Shown here piece after piece: positions 19,219 through 28,134 of a stretch of 64,000 bases of DNA (its first letter is position 1; every line of letters begins with the position of its first letter). The DNA comes from Hymenobacter artigasi (lineage in GTDB: Bacteria; Bacteroidota; Bacteroidia; Cytophagales; Hymenobacteraceae), in the NCBI RefSeq assembly GCF_012275535.1, contig NZ_JAAVTK010000002.1:145745-209744 (forward strand), read 5' to 3'. The position numbers and the translations under genes are program-made. Below the pieces are notes generated by a model. It was given only the letters and a program-made list of their open reading frames with translations. It did no database searches and had not been told where the DNA came from.

Positions 19219-19611
19219 CTAGTAACGCCGCGCCATGGTGCGCGAAGCCTGGCAGCGCCACGTCAGCACCACAATCAGCAGGCCTTTTACGGAATCGAGC
19301 AGGAGGTTGTCGGGCTTGCCGAAGGCGAAGAAAATGCCCGCGCCAATGCCTATCCACCACACGCCCAGCAGGTAGCACCAGGTAGCAAACCCGGGCCGCC
19401 GCCGCGCCACCTGCACCACGGCCACCGCCGCCACCAACGACACAAACAGCAGCAGCCACGCCACGATGTAGGCCAGAAACTTGGTTTCGGGACCGTACTT
19501 CACCCCAAATTGCGTGAGGGTGAACACCGGGGCGAAAAACGCGCCTCCGGTCAGCGCCAGCTCAATGAGCAGGGCGATGATGAGCACAGTCAGAAGCAGC
19601 TTACGCGCCAT
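19219..19611 (-). CDS. Small four-helix membrane protein of unknown function
   Basis: 130 aa. Hydrophobic segments: LLLTVLIIALLIELALTGG, FLAYIVAWLLLFVSLVAAVA, WCYLLGVWWIGIGAGIFFAF and VKGLLIVVLTWRC. Starts MARKLLLTV. No motif recognised. First of two small membrane genes reading toward the penicillin-binding protein. Confidence 0.65.
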   Translation of the reverse strand: MARKLLLTVLIIALLIELALTGGAFFAPVFTLTQFGVKYGPETKFLAYIVAWLLLFVSLVAAVAVVQVARRRPGFATWCYLLGVWWIGIGAGIFFAFGKPDNLLLDSVKGLLIVVLTWRCQASRTMARRY

Positions 19612-19889
19612 GTAGGGTAGGCGATGGTGATACCGTAGTGGGCTGTTCTCAGTATGAAAAGCCTAACGGGCCGCCAAGCTAAACAATAATCTTTAATAAA
19701 TCATTATTTCAAGTTTCACGGAACCTTGCAACTGAATATCACGGCTAGCATAAAGCCTGAATTGATTCAGGGATAGGCATTTTTTGTCACTAACCCACGA
19801 GAGTGAGGCTGATGCCGGTTTACATAATCCCCTGATTGAATACCGCTCCCGGGTCGTTCCCAAAGGCTGTTTTTCACTCTTTGTTCTGG

Positions 19890-20285
19890 CTACCCGGCCA
19901 GGGCACTTACAAGGCCATAACAGGTGAATACGCAGGTAAAAAGCAGTAGCGGTGACAAAACCACGTAAGCCGGCAACACGATGCCCCACATCAGCAGGCG
20001 CACCACGCCCGGGCCATGGTAGGCGCGCAGCCAGGCGCGCAACATGCTCAGTACCTGCACACCCCCAACCTGCACCAATACTCCCAGCACAACCCAGCTC
20101 CAGAGCTGAGCTTTGGGGTGATTTGGCATTATCTCATTCTCAAAAATGATGCTCAGGCCCACTACCATGGTAGCGGCCGCCGTGAGCCACAGGCGGGGCG
20201 GCACCACGGGCCACGGCGGCAGCCAGTTGCGTTTGTTAGCCACCATGGCTGTGCGCGAAATGGCCGCCCCTACTGCCGCGACCAT
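19890..20285 (-). CDS. Small membrane protein of unknown function
   Basis: 131 aa with three to four hydrophobic segments (LWLTAAATMVVGLSIIFENE, LWSWVVLGVLVQVGGVQVLS, LLMWGIVLPAYVVLSPLLLF). Overlaps the 20270-20491 gene by 16 bases, which argues for co-translation. Last gene of the run that begins with the 23252 membrane protein. Confidence 0.65.
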   Translation of the reverse strand: MVAAVGAAISRTAMVANKRNWLPPWPVVPPRLWLTAAATMVVGLSIIFENEIMPNHPKAQLWSWVVLGVLVQVGGVQVLSMLRAWLRAYHGPGVVRLLMWGIVLPAYVVLSPLLLFTCVFTCYGLVSALAG

Positions 20286-20491
20286 AGCAGCATGAGTTGG
20301 GTGAAGGCCAGGAGCAGCAGACTCAGCAATACAATGGTAGCCGGCAGCACGCCGCGTATCAGCCGGCGCCAGCGGGCATCGGGCGAGGCGGCGCGTTCCT
20401 GCCAGGCCAGCAGCAGGCCCAACGCGGCCACATCGCCGATGCAGAACAGGACGCCGAAAAACGTGAGGGCGAATTGGGAAATGGAGGTCAT
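20270..20491 (-). CDS. Very small membrane protein
   Basis: 73 aa, MTSISQFALTFFGVLFCIGD then a second helix LPATIVLLSLLLLAFTQLML. Lies 24 bases after the DUF4173 gene and overlaps the next gene, so it looks like a genuine member of that unit rather than a chance frame. Function unknown. Confidence 0.6.
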   Translation of the reverse strand: MTSISQFALTFFGVLFCIGDVAALGLLLAWQERAASPDARWRRLIRGVLPATIVLLSLLLLAFTQLMLLWSRQ

Positions 20492-20515
20492 CCGGAGTCT
20501 TTGTTTAATAAGGGA

Positions 20516-22141
20516 CTATTGCTGATTTTTCAATTGCTCATAAGCCTGCCAGTCGGCGTAGGTGAAGCCCTGCCAGCCGGTTTGGGCCCGGTGATGCGCC
20601 TGCCATTCAACCACGACCTTATTGAGCTGCTGCTGCGCGACGGCCGCCGTGATGGTGGTGGCGTTGCCGTATTCATCGGCGGTAGTGAGGTGGGCGGCGG
20701 CATCGAGCGCGCTGCGGTGGGCCACCAGCGTGGGCAGCGTGCGGCCGGGCATGGCCAGCAGAAAGCCGATATCGACGCTGCGGAAACGGGCCTGGAGGTT
20801 GTATTCCGCAATCCAGACCTCCCAGTTGCCGGCGGCCAGCAGCAGCAGCACTGCATAAGCGGCCAGCGAATTGAGGCGTACGAGGCTGTAGGCCGAGCGG
20901 CGCTGCCAGATTTTAAGGAGTACCGTGGCCAGCCCAAAAAACACCAGCAGCAGGAAGAAACACACCCCGATGCGCTTGTAGGCAATGCCGCTGTTCAGAA
21001 TGTAGTAGTAGTTGCGCAGGCCCACCGAGGCGGCCAGCACGGCATTTTGCACCACCCAAACCGTGGCGCCCCAGCGCAGCCACGGCAGGCCGGGCGCATA
21101 GAAATTCAGGTTGCGGCGGAAGAACCACAACACAATGCCCATGGCCAGCAGAATGCTGAAGATGAGCACATACGTGCCTTCGTGCACGAACTGGGCCAGG
21201 TCGAACCCCGGCGCGGGCTCAAACCCAAACCACAGCCAGTTGATGTCGATGGCATTCACCGCCAGCAGCAGCACATTCACCAGCCCGAAGACGGCGGCGG
21301 CGGCCAGAAACTCTTTGCGCAAATCGAGCATCCGGGTGGTGCGGAAGCCGAAATCGGGCCGGCGCACGCCGAAGGAGGCCACCCGGTCGCGCTGCCGCCG
21401 CACAAACTCTCCGAAGCGTGACTCGTGGTCGGCGAAGTAGTACACCGGCACCACCACCACTACCCCGGCCGTGACCAGAAAGCCCAGCGCGATAAACAGC
21501 AGGTGGCCAAAGGAAATATCGGGCAGCAGGCGCGCCAGCCACTCGCCCAGCCGCGCCAGCGCCTGGCTGCTCAGGGCCTCGTAGCGCGGGTTGGCCACCG
21601 CGAAGAGCAGGTGGAAAGCCCCTAAAATGCCTAGCGGCACCAGAAACAGACGGCCATAGAACCAGCTGCGACGCATGCCTGCCCCGGTATTGCGCGGCGC
21701 CCGCACCCCCGCCAATGCGCGTAACCAGGCCTGTGCCACGCTATAAGCCGCCGTGAGCAGGGCGTAGAGCACCAGTTTCAGGTGCGGCTGGTTCACGTAG
21801 CCCAGCAGCATCAGCAACGAGGCCATGCAGGCCAGCGCCGCCACCGCCGAACCATATACCGCCATCATGGCGGCTCCAAACAGGCTACCGCCCACCATCA
21901 GCCAGAAGGAGCCGGCGCGGCGCACCGCCGCGTGGCGCGGCAGCAGCACAAACTGCACCACCAGTACAAACAGCGTGAATACCAACATATTTACCCCGCC
22001 GCCTTCACGCCAGAAAAGCCAGTCGAATAGCACCACGCCCAGTGGCAGCAATGCCTTGTGGATGGTAGAAAGTGACGCTGCAGCCGTGGTTTGCAGCGGG
22101 GCCGCATCCGAATGGGCGGAAACAGGGATGACCGGGTTCAT
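20516..22141 (-). CDS. DUF4173 domain integral membrane protein
   Basis: 541 aa with about twelve hydrophobic segments spread over the protein. The pattern AIDINWLWFGFEP, FVHEGTYVLIFSILLAMGIV, YYYILNSGIAYKRIGVCFFL and AAGNWEVWIAEYNL is that of DUF4173 (related to DUF4153). Function is not established. ATG 22141 was taken; the codon two before it is TTG. It sits behind a winged-helix regulator and a membrane protein on the same strand. Confidence 0.85.
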   Translation of the reverse strand: MNPVIPVSAHSDAAPLQTTAAASLSTIHKALLPLGVVLFDWLFWREGGGVNMLVFTLFVLVVQFVLLPRHAAVRRAGSFWLMVGGSLFGAAMMAVYGSAVAALACMASLLMLLGYVNQPHLKLVLYALLTAAYSVAQAWLRALAGVRAPRNTGAGMRRSWFYGRLFLVPLGILGAFHLLFAVANPRYEALSSQALARLGEWLARLLPDISFGHLLFIALGFLVTAGVVVVVPVYYFADHESRFGEFVRRQRDRVASFGVRRPDFGFRTTRMLDLRKEFLAAAAVFGLVNVLLLAVNAIDINWLWFGFEPAPGFDLAQFVHEGTYVLIFSILLAMGIVLWFFRRNLNFYAPGLPWLRWGATVWVVQNAVLAASVGLRNYYYILNSGIAYKRIGVCFFLLLVFFGLATVLLKIWQRRSAYSLVRLNSLAAYAVLLLLAAGNWEVWIAEYNLQARFRSVDIGFLLAMPGRTLPTLVAHRSALDAAAHLTTADEYGNATTITAAVAQQQLNKVVVEWQAHHRAQTGWQGFTYADWQAYEQLKNQQ

Positions 22142-22277
22142 GGACAATGAGTTAGATGAAAGACAGATTTGAGGCCGCTAATGAGCCGGGCCAGCGGCTA
22201 GAATTAATCTTAAAGAACTTTGATATTCAAAGTGAATGAGCAAAAAAAAGAGTCCGACTTGCTTCTTGCTCAAAAAA

Positions 22278-22571
22278 TCAGGGCCGCAACAGCTTCTCCA
22301 GTGTAGCTAGGTGCTGCTGAAACGCGGCCTTGCCGGCGGCGGTGGCGGTGTAAGTCGTGTTGGGCTTCTTGCCGACAAACTGCTTGCTGACGAGCACGTA
22401 TTCGGCCTTTTCGAGGGCAGCTACGTGGCTGGCGAGGTTGCCATCGGTTAGGTCGAGCACTTCTTTTAAGTCGTTAAAGCTTACCGAGTCGTTGGCCAGC
22501 AGCACGGCCATTACGCCCAGCCGCACGCGGTGGTCAAAGGCCTTGTTGAGGGTGTGGATGAGGTGCTTCAC
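22278..22571 (-). CDS. Winged-helix transcriptional regulator
   Basis: 97 aa from a GTG. It is a single MarR/HTH_34-like winged-helix domain: FDHRVRLGVMAVLLANDS, VSFNDLKEVLDLTDGNLASH (recognition helix), VAALEKAEYVLVSKQFVGKK and the wing NTTYTATAAGKAAF. Probably a DNA-binding regulator of the flanking membrane-protein genes. Stop of the preceding gene lies 15 bases upstream, so they are co-transcribed. Confidence 0.88.
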   Translation of the reverse strand: MKHLIHTLNKAFDHRVRLGVMAVLLANDSVSFNDLKEVLDLTDGNLASHVAALEKAEYVLVSKQFVGKKPNTTYTATAAGKAAFQQHLATLEKLLRP

Positions 22572-22586
22572 CGGGTTGCTGTGGGG

Positions 22587-23252
22587 TTATTGGGCCGAGG
22601 TGCCGGCCGCGCCCGGCCGCTCATAGCGGTTATACATCAACAGGCCGTAGCCGATGTGGCCCAGGCCAAAGCCGAGTGCAAAGTAAGCCAAGCCCCAGCC
22701 GGGTTGCAGCATGGCCAGCAGCCCCAGTCCGATTTGGGTGAGGCCCAGCAACCGAATTTCGTCGAGGGTGTACTTGCTGGCGTTGAGCAGCGCGAGGCCG
22801 TAGAACAGCAGCAGCCCTGGCACTACCATGCCCGCATCGCCGCCCAGATACAGGCGCAGGCAAAAGAGCCCGCCCGCCACCAGCGGCACGGCCAGGGCCA
22901 CGGCCAGCCGGCGGGCCGGGCTGCTCCACAGGGTTTGCCCGCTGCTGTGGGTACGGCGACGGGTGAAGAACACGGCCACCAGCAGCGCCGCCGCAATCAT
23001 GCCGCCCGCCAGCAGCAGCAGAAACGGCAGGGCCGCCCGCCGCTCCGGCTCCGAGGCCTGCATCAGGCGCAGGTAGCCGTCGGGAAATTCGCTTTGCAGG
23101 TAGAAGTGGCTCACCGCCGACCCCAGCAGCGCCACCACGCCCGCCCCTACCCCACTCAGGCCCGAGAGCGACAAAAAGCGCGAGCTGCGCTCCATGATGG
23201 CGCGGATTTCGGTGAGTTGGGCAAGGGGGTCGGGAGCGGCGGCGGGCTTCAT
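22587..23252 (-). CDS. Membrane protein co-transcribed with the winged-helix regulator
   Basis: 221 aa from ATG 23252 (MKPAAAPDPLAQLTEIRAIM). About six hydrophobic segments. The start DPLAQLTEIRAIMERSSRFL, then LSLSGLSGVGAGVVALLG, is shared by a Bacteroidota family that usually sits beside a winged-helix regulator and a DUF4173/DUF4153 protein, the same order as here. The statement about the family is from memory. Confidence 0.75.
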   Translation of the reverse strand: MKPAAAPDPLAQLTEIRAIMERSSRFLSLSGLSGVGAGVVALLGSAVSHFYLQSEFPDGYLRLMQASEPERRAALPFLLLLAGGMIAAALLVAVFFTRRRTHSSGQTLWSSPARRLAVALAVPLVAGGLFCLRLYLGGDAGMVVPGLLLFYGLALLNASKYTLDEIRLLGLTQIGLGLLAMLQPGWGLAYFALGFGLGHIGYGLLMYNRYERPGAAGTSAQ

Positions 23253-23297
23253 AATTTTCGAAGTGCTTTGTGATGCAAAGTTGATGAAAAGAATTGA

Positions 23298-23305
23298 TAC
23301 ATTTG
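23298..23305 (+). promoter_or_regulatory. Putative -7 promoter box for the 23334 gene
   Basis: TACATTTG matches TAnnTTTG and lies 29 bases before the ATG. The nearest TTG (23281) is only 14 bases upstream, shorter than ideal. Confidence 0.4.
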
Positions 23306-23333
23306 CCATACTTCCACCAAATTTTATTGCTCA

Positions 23334-23813
23334 ATGCCCACCGCCCCCGCAGCTATTGCCCCGCCCTGGGACATTACCTATACCATATGGGGCCGTAGCG
23401 CTTTGCTCAATACCGGCATCTACGGGGCAGTATGCGTCTTCGCTGGAGGCGGGGGCGGAGTTGGACTCGCCCTTCTTACCGGCCTGATAAGCGCAATAAT
23501 CTCGCTGCCTGCCATCGTTGTGTTGCGCTGGCTGCTGCCAATCGTATTGGCCATAAAATCACGGCAATGGCGCATTACCGGTGTTTTGGGCTTTGTAACG
23601 CTTCTCTATCTAGTACTGGCCATCCCCGTTAGCATGGCACTATCGGTTGGGTCTGATGATGCAAATCCAGTTCAGCTCACGTGGTCTGCCACGGCTTTCG
23701 TGCTGGCCTTTACTTCACCTTGTTTGGCAGGGACATTAATTGCAGCAGGCCATACCTGCCGCACGCTGTTGTTCCGGCCAGATTCGCTTGTCAGCAATGC
23801 GGCAAATACCTAA
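23334..23813 (+). CDS. Four-helix membrane protein of unknown function
   Basis: 159 aa. Hydrophobic segments at about residues 25-58, 60-75, 83-105 and 118-140 (ALLTGLISAIISLPAIVVLR, VLGFVTLLYLVLAIPVSMAL). No family recognised. Overlaps the next gene by 17 bases and resembles it and the 24504 product in topology. Confidence 0.6.
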   Translation: MPTAPAAIAPPWDITYTIWGRSALLNTGIYGAVCVFAGGGGGVGLALLTGLISAIISLPAIVVLRWLLPIVLAIKSRQWRITGVLGFVTLLYLVLAIPVSMALSVGSDDANPVQLTWSATAFVLAFTSPCLAGTLIAAGHTCRTLLFRPDSLVSNAANT

Positions 23814-24132
23814 CGCGTCTTCCCGCCCTGTCAGGTACTGGCTGCTGTCCCTCCTGCTCGGCAGTGCCATCTATGCCGGGTTCAATGGCCTCGTGCACTT
23901 CAGCGACTGGTGCTACCTGGCAGCTTCTATGGCAGTAGCGGCAGTGGCTTCGGCGGCGGTACTGCCGCTGTATGGGTGGCTGCTGGGCCACCTCATGCGG
24001 CACGGGCAGCACTGGCCGGCGCTGGGGCGCTGGGCGTGGCTGGTGGGCGGCACGCTGGCGCTTTTCGGGCTGGCCAACCTGCTGGTGTGGCCGCTCCGGA
24101 CGTGGCCAGGACCGGGCGGCGCGTGGCCGTAG
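23797..24132 (+). CDS. Four-helix membrane protein of unknown function
   Basis: 111 aa from ATG 23797 (MRQIPNASSRPVRYWLLSLL). The segment LVGGTLALFGLANLLVWPLR resembles VAGVVTVFGVANYLLLQWLP in the 24504 product, so the two may be distant paralogues. No catalytic motif. Confidence 0.55.
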   Translation: MRQIPNASSRPVRYWLLSLLLGSAIYAGFNGLVHFSDWCYLAASMAVAAVASAAVLPLYGWLLGHLMRHGQHWPALGRWAWLVGGTLALFGLANLLVWPLRTWPGPGGAWP

Positions 24133-24503
24133 GGAGTGGCAGCGGTGGCAGCATCATGCCTGGCGGCGAGCCAACGCCAGGTTTTTCTGCGAGGCGCAAA
24201 AAAAGTTCCGTCTCATAATGAGAATCGGCCGGCAGAAGTGCAAACAGCAGATTGCAGATGATTTAGGTAATCTGTTGATTCACAACACACCGATTCCGCT
24301 TTGCATAGATGCTACATATTTTACAAATTCGGGAAAAATAATTCCCGAAAATATAATTTATCGTAGCTGAAAACCGTTTGTTCGCAATGAATCGTAATTC
24401 GTTCATCCTGCGAAAACGGACATTCAGCATGCTGTAACATCTGTTTATCGAGGTTAATCATCAGAATTGCCCTTATTTACTTATTGCTGCTTTTTTCTGT
24501 ACT
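24133..24503. other. Intergenic region without a supported gene
   Basis: 371 bases, distinctly AT-rich after about 24270. Frames crossing it are continuations of neighbours without family features. No hairpin terminator or consensus promoter could be identified. Confidence 0.5.
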
Positions 24504-25016
24504 ATGACAACTTTCTTCCCCTCTCCTACCTCGTCTTCTTCCTCCTCGGCTCTGGTACGCACCTTGATGGTGTGGCTGCTGAGTAATTTGGGCGGCACCA
24601 GTGTCTTGGCCCTCGATTTCAGCATCGAAAGCCCGGCCGACCTCACTATTCCTTTGCTGGTGGGCTTCATGGCGGCGCTTATTTCGCTGGCCTATGTCCC
24701 GCTGGCCTGGCCGTTTTTCGCCCTGGCCCAACGCATCTGTACTGGCTGGCGGTGCCAGCTGCTGGCCGTGGCGGGCGTCGTGACCGTTTTCGGAGTGGCC
24801 AACTACCTGTTGCTCCAATGGTTGCCCATTGGCTCCTTCGGCACCCTGCTCACCTTTTCCCGGCCGTACCTGGGCGCGGCGCTACTGGCGGTGGCGTGGC
24901 TCTACCGGCCACAAAGCGCCGGGCAGCCGGCCACCGCTAAACTATCCCGCCCGGCCCCGCTGCTGAATTCGTGGTGCATTCGCACGCCGCGCCGTCGCCC
25001 CTTGCTGGCCAAATAG
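24504..25016 (+). CDS. Membrane protein of unknown function
   Basis: 170 aa, serine-rich start (MTTFFPSPTSSSSSSALVRT), then hydrophobic segments PLLVGFMAALISLAYVPLAW, LLAVAGVVTVFGVANYLLLQ and YLGAALLAVAWLYRP, and a basic Pro/Arg-rich C-terminus. Its 3' end converges with the histidine kinase gene 29 bases away. Confidence 0.55.
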   Translation: MTTFFPSPTSSSSSSALVRTLMVWLLSNLGGTSVLALDFSIESPADLTIPLLVGFMAALISLAYVPLAWPFFALAQRICTGWRCQLLAVAGVVTVFGVANYLLLQWLPIGSFGTLLTFSRPYLGAALLAVAWLYRPQSAGQPATAKLSRPAPLLNSWCIRTPRRRPLLAK

Positions 25017-25045
25017 CGGCGCTGGCCAAGCCCTTCACTGCCAGC

Positions 25046-26431
25046 CTACGCCGGTTGGGCCGGAAACAGCAGCGTGAACGTGGTGCCCCGGCCCAGCTCG
25101 CTGGCCACGCTCACCTCAATGTGCAGCAGGGCGCAGGCCTTGGCCACAATGGACAAGCCCAGCCCGGTACCGCCGATTTGCTTGTGTGCCAGCGCATCGG
25201 ACCGGAAAAGCGGGTCGAAAATCCGCTCCAAATCCTCCGGCCGAATGCCGATGCCCTCGTCGCTGATGGTGCAGCGCAGGTGCGCCGCGGGCCGCGAGAA
25301 ACCCACGGTGATGGCAGAGCCGGCGGGCGAATACTTAATAGCATTGGCCAAGAGGTTGTCCAGAATCAAATCGACCAGAAACGGGTCTGACACGATGGGC
25401 GGCAGGTCGCCGTCTTCCACATTTACGCGGATATGCTTGGCGCTGAGGTTAGCACGGTGGCGGTGCAGCACATCGTGCACGCAGCTGAGCACCGACAGCT
25501 CCTGCCGCTTCAGGTCCTTGGCTTGGGTTCCGAAGCGGGCCAGCAGCAGCAGCTGGTCGACGAGGAGGCTGAGGCGGTCGATTTCGCCGATGCCGAAGCC
25601 GATGCTTTCCACGTATTCGGCGGGCGTGCGGGGCTTGCGCACCAGCACTTCGAGGGTGCCGCGCAGCACGGCCAGCGGCGTGCGCAGCTCGTGCGAGGCA
25701 TCGGCGGTGAATTGCTTTTCGCGCTCCACCGCCTGCTCGATGCGCTGGAGGAGGCTGTTGATGGCGCTGGCCAGGGTGTGGAGCTCGTCGGGGCGCGGCG
25801 GCAGGGCAATGCGCTCAGCTAAGTTGTTGCGGGTGATGCGGTTGGTGGTGGCCGTGATTTGGGCAATGGGCGCGATGCTGCGCCCCGCCAGCCCCCGCGC
25901 CAGCCCAAACACCAGCAGCAACACCACCGGAAACGAAAGCAGCAGCACGGTTTCGAGGCTATCGAGCACATGCCGGGCAGCCTCCGAGGAAATGGCGGCC
26001 ACCAGGTAGCCCACCGTGGTGCCGGCCGGCCGAATAGGCTCGGCCAGCTGCCGCAGGGCCTGCCCGCGCAGCATGGAGTTCAGCGGCACCAGCGGCTGGG
26101 TGGCGTCGAAGGGCAGCAGGTCGTTTTTCAGGTTGGGCGAGCGGTCGAGCACCCGGCCGCGCGCATCGGCCAGTTGAATGAACACCGGGGCCACCTGCAC
26201 CTCGCGGTGCTCCCGCTCCTGCCACTCCCGCCGGTGCATAAAGGCCGCCTGCGGACCATCCAGCCGCAATTCGCCCATGTGCTTGCCTACTTCAAACCGC
26301 AGACTGTTGTCCAAATCGAGGTAGACACGGTGCTGCACCACGCCAAAAACCACCAGGTACACGGCCGCCACCAGCGCGGCGGTGGCCAGCATGTAGTACA
26401 GGGCGATGCGGTTTTTGAAAGTGAGCGACAT
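25046..26431 (-). CDS. Sensor histidine kinase
   Basis: 461 aa. Two membrane helices (about residues 11-32 and 161-180) enclose a periplasmic sensor region. A HAMP domain follows (to ~235). The phosphoacceptor is His247 in DASHELRTPLAVLRGT. The ATPase domain has the N box NLLANAIKYSPAG, G1 DEGIGIRPEDLERIFDPLF and G2 GTGLGLSIVAKA. It phosphorylates the response regulator encoded just upstream (gap 62 bases). The signal is unknown; similar kinases include metal and envelope sensors. Confidence 0.94.
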   Translation of the reverse strand: MSLTFKNRIALYYMLATAALVAAVYLVVFGVVQHRVYLDLDNSLRFEVGKHMGELRLDGPQAAFMHRREWQEREHREVQVAPVFIQLADARGRVLDRSPNLKNDLLPFDATQPLVPLNSMLRGQALRQLAEPIRPAGTTVGYLVAAISSEAARHVLDSLETVLLLSFPVVLLLVFGLARGLAGRSIAPIAQITATTNRITRNNLAERIALPPRPDELHTLASAINSLLQRIEQAVEREKQFTADASHELRTPLAVLRGTLEVLVRKPRTPAEYVESIGFGIGEIDRLSLLVDQLLLLARFGTQAKDLKRQELSVLSCVHDVLHRHRANLSAKHIRVNVEDGDLPPIVSDPFLVDLILDNLLANAIKYSPAGSAITVGFSRPAAHLRCTISDEGIGIRPEDLERIFDPLFRSDALAHKQIGGTGLGLSIVAKACALLHIEVSVASELGRGTTFTLLFPAQPA

Positions 26432-26493
26432 TAGGATTTTAGGCCATGGGTGGTAAAGTTGCTACGTTCTGGCATTTCGCCCTCCTACCCCAG

Positions 26494-27159
26494 CTAGTCC
26501 CGTGCCACATATCCAATGCCGCGCACAGTCTGCAAATACTCATCATCCTTGCTCATTCCCAGCTTCTTACGTAGCGCGTTCATGTACACATCGAGCACAC
26601 CGGTATTGTATTCGAAGTGAATATCCCACACGTTTTCGATAATGCTCTGGCGGCGGCACACCTTGCCCTTGTTGCGCAGCAGGTATTCGAGTAGGGCAAA
26701 TTCCTTTTGTGTGAGGGCAATTTCTGCGTCGTTTTTATGCACCTGGTGCGTGTCCACATCCAGCGTGATGGGACCGAGCACGAACCGCTCGGCCGACGCG
26801 GGCGCGGGCCGCAGCTGCACTTTGATGCGCTCCAGCAGCTCCTCAAAATGAAACGGTTTTTTGATGTAGTCGTTGGCACCGGCCTGCAGGCCGGCCACGG
26901 TATCGGCTACGGTGTCTTTGGCAGTGAGAAAAATCAGGGGCGTGGTGAGCTGCCGGGCGCGCAGCTGCTGGCACACTTCCAAGCCCGTGAGGCCGGGTAG
27001 CATCCAGTCCACGAGCAGCAGGTCGTAGGGCTGGGCCTGGGCCTGGGCAAGGCCGGCGGGGCCGGTATCGGCCACATCCACCACAAATCCTTCTTCCTCA
27101 AGACCCTGCTTCAAAAAGCGGGCAATACCGGGTTCGTCTTCGATGAGTAGAATGTTCAT
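26494..27159 (-). CDS. OmpR/PhoB-family response regulator
   Basis: 221 aa. The receiver domain has the acidic pair in LIEDEPGIARF, phospho-acceptor Asp51 in LLLVDWMLPGLTGLE, threonine in FLTAKD and lysine in DYIKKPFHFEEL. The C-terminal winged helix (EIALTQKEFALLEYLLRNKG, SIIENVWDIHFEYNTGVLDV, LQTVRGIGYVARD) binds DNA. Paired with the downstream kinase in one operon. Confidence 0.95.
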   Translation of the reverse strand: MNILLIEDEPGIARFLKQGLEEEGFVVDVADTGPAGLAQAQAQPYDLLLVDWMLPGLTGLEVCQQLRARQLTTPLIFLTAKDTVADTVAGLQAGANDYIKKPFHFEELLERIKVQLRPAPASAERFVLGPITLDVDTHQVHKNDAEIALTQKEFALLEYLLRNKGKVCRRQSIIENVWDIHFEYNTGVLDVYMNALRKKLGMSKDDEYLQTVRGIGYVARD

Positions 27160-27393
27160 AAGCGGGAAGCCGCCGGCCGCAGCCGCCGGGAGCGAGGGTT
27201 CAAAGTTCAGCTTAACGGCATCATCCCTTCAGCGGGTACGCTCGAATGAGGAGGAGCGAATACTTTAAGGGAATCTTAATATTTTCCTAAGAAAAAGCGA
27301 AGATGCCGAGCCGTAAAGATGGTCCGTTTACCTCCACTCAGTGCAGGGCACTGCTTATCTGCTGCGCCCTGGCTCTACTCTTTTTCTTTTTTT

Positions 27394-28041
27394 ATGAAGC
27401 TTTATTTGCTCGCTGCTTCGGTAGCGCTCCTTACCGCCATTGCGCCCCAGGCCCACGCTCAACGCCGCAACAACCAGACCACCACGCCGGCATCGTCGAG
27501 CAGCGCGACACCCAACAACACGCCCAATGCCCCGGGCAACGACACCGGCAAGCTCGACTACCGCAACCCTTCGGCCGACCAGCTCATTCCGGTTGAAGCC
27601 GAAAAGCGCGGCCCCATCACCCAGGAGCTACAGGCCTCCGTGGTGGAGCTGCTGGAGCTCTACCACGACTCGAAGCAGAGCCACTGGAACCTGCGCGGCC
27701 CCATCTACCTCTCGCTGCACGAAAAGCTGCAAGCCAATGCCGACGAGTACCGCAAGTACGCCGACATTCTGGCCGAGCGGGTGCTGCAAGTGGGCAACCC
27801 CATCGACGGCCGCGTGCCCGTGGTGGCCGCCACGGCCAACCTGGGCGAGTTTCCCGGGGGCTACCTCTCCGATAAGCAGGTGCTCATTCTGATGACCGAG
27901 CGCATCAACACGACCGCCAAGCGCGTGCGCCAGCGCATCGAAAGCATGAGCAAAGTGGACGAAACCACCTCTAACCTCCTTCAGGAGCTCAGCTACGCCC
28001 TCGACAAGCAGGTATGGCAGTTCCGGGTGATGATGCAATAA
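27394..28041 (+). CDS. Exported Dps/ferritin-like protein
   Basis: 215 aa. An N-terminal signal peptide (KLYLLAASVALLTAIAPQAHA-Q) and an Asn/Thr-rich linker of about 40 residues precede a Dps-type four-helix domain: YHDSKQSHWNLRGPIYLSLH, EKLQANADEYRKYADILAER and VLQVGNPIDGRVPVVA. The ferroxidase residues of Dps (His in SHW, His in SLHEK, Asp and Glu in YADILAER) are all present. Dps normally binds iron and DNA in the cytoplasm, so an exported form probably stores iron or removes peroxide in the periplasm; that is inference. The ATG at 27394 begins the signal peptide. Confidence 0.82.
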   Translation: MKLYLLAASVALLTAIAPQAHAQRRNNQTTTPASSSSATPNNTPNAPGNDTGKLDYRNPSADQLIPVEAEKRGPITQELQASVVELLELYHDSKQSHWNLRGPIYLSLHEKLQANADEYRKYADILAERVLQVGNPIDGRVPVVAATANLGEFPGGYLSDKQVLILMTERINTTAKRVRQRIESMSKVDETTSNLLQELSYALDKQVWQFRVMMQ

Positions 28042-28134
28042 TTGCGGCTGGTCGTGCAAACAACAGTTCCAAAACCACCCGGTTGGTCGGCGGCAACGTC
28101 GGCGGGCCGGGTGGTTTTTGCGTAAGTTCGGTTT

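Noticed and set aside
19693..19989. 98-codon minus-strand frame
   Set aside because: Overlaps a better supported membrane protein and has no structural features.
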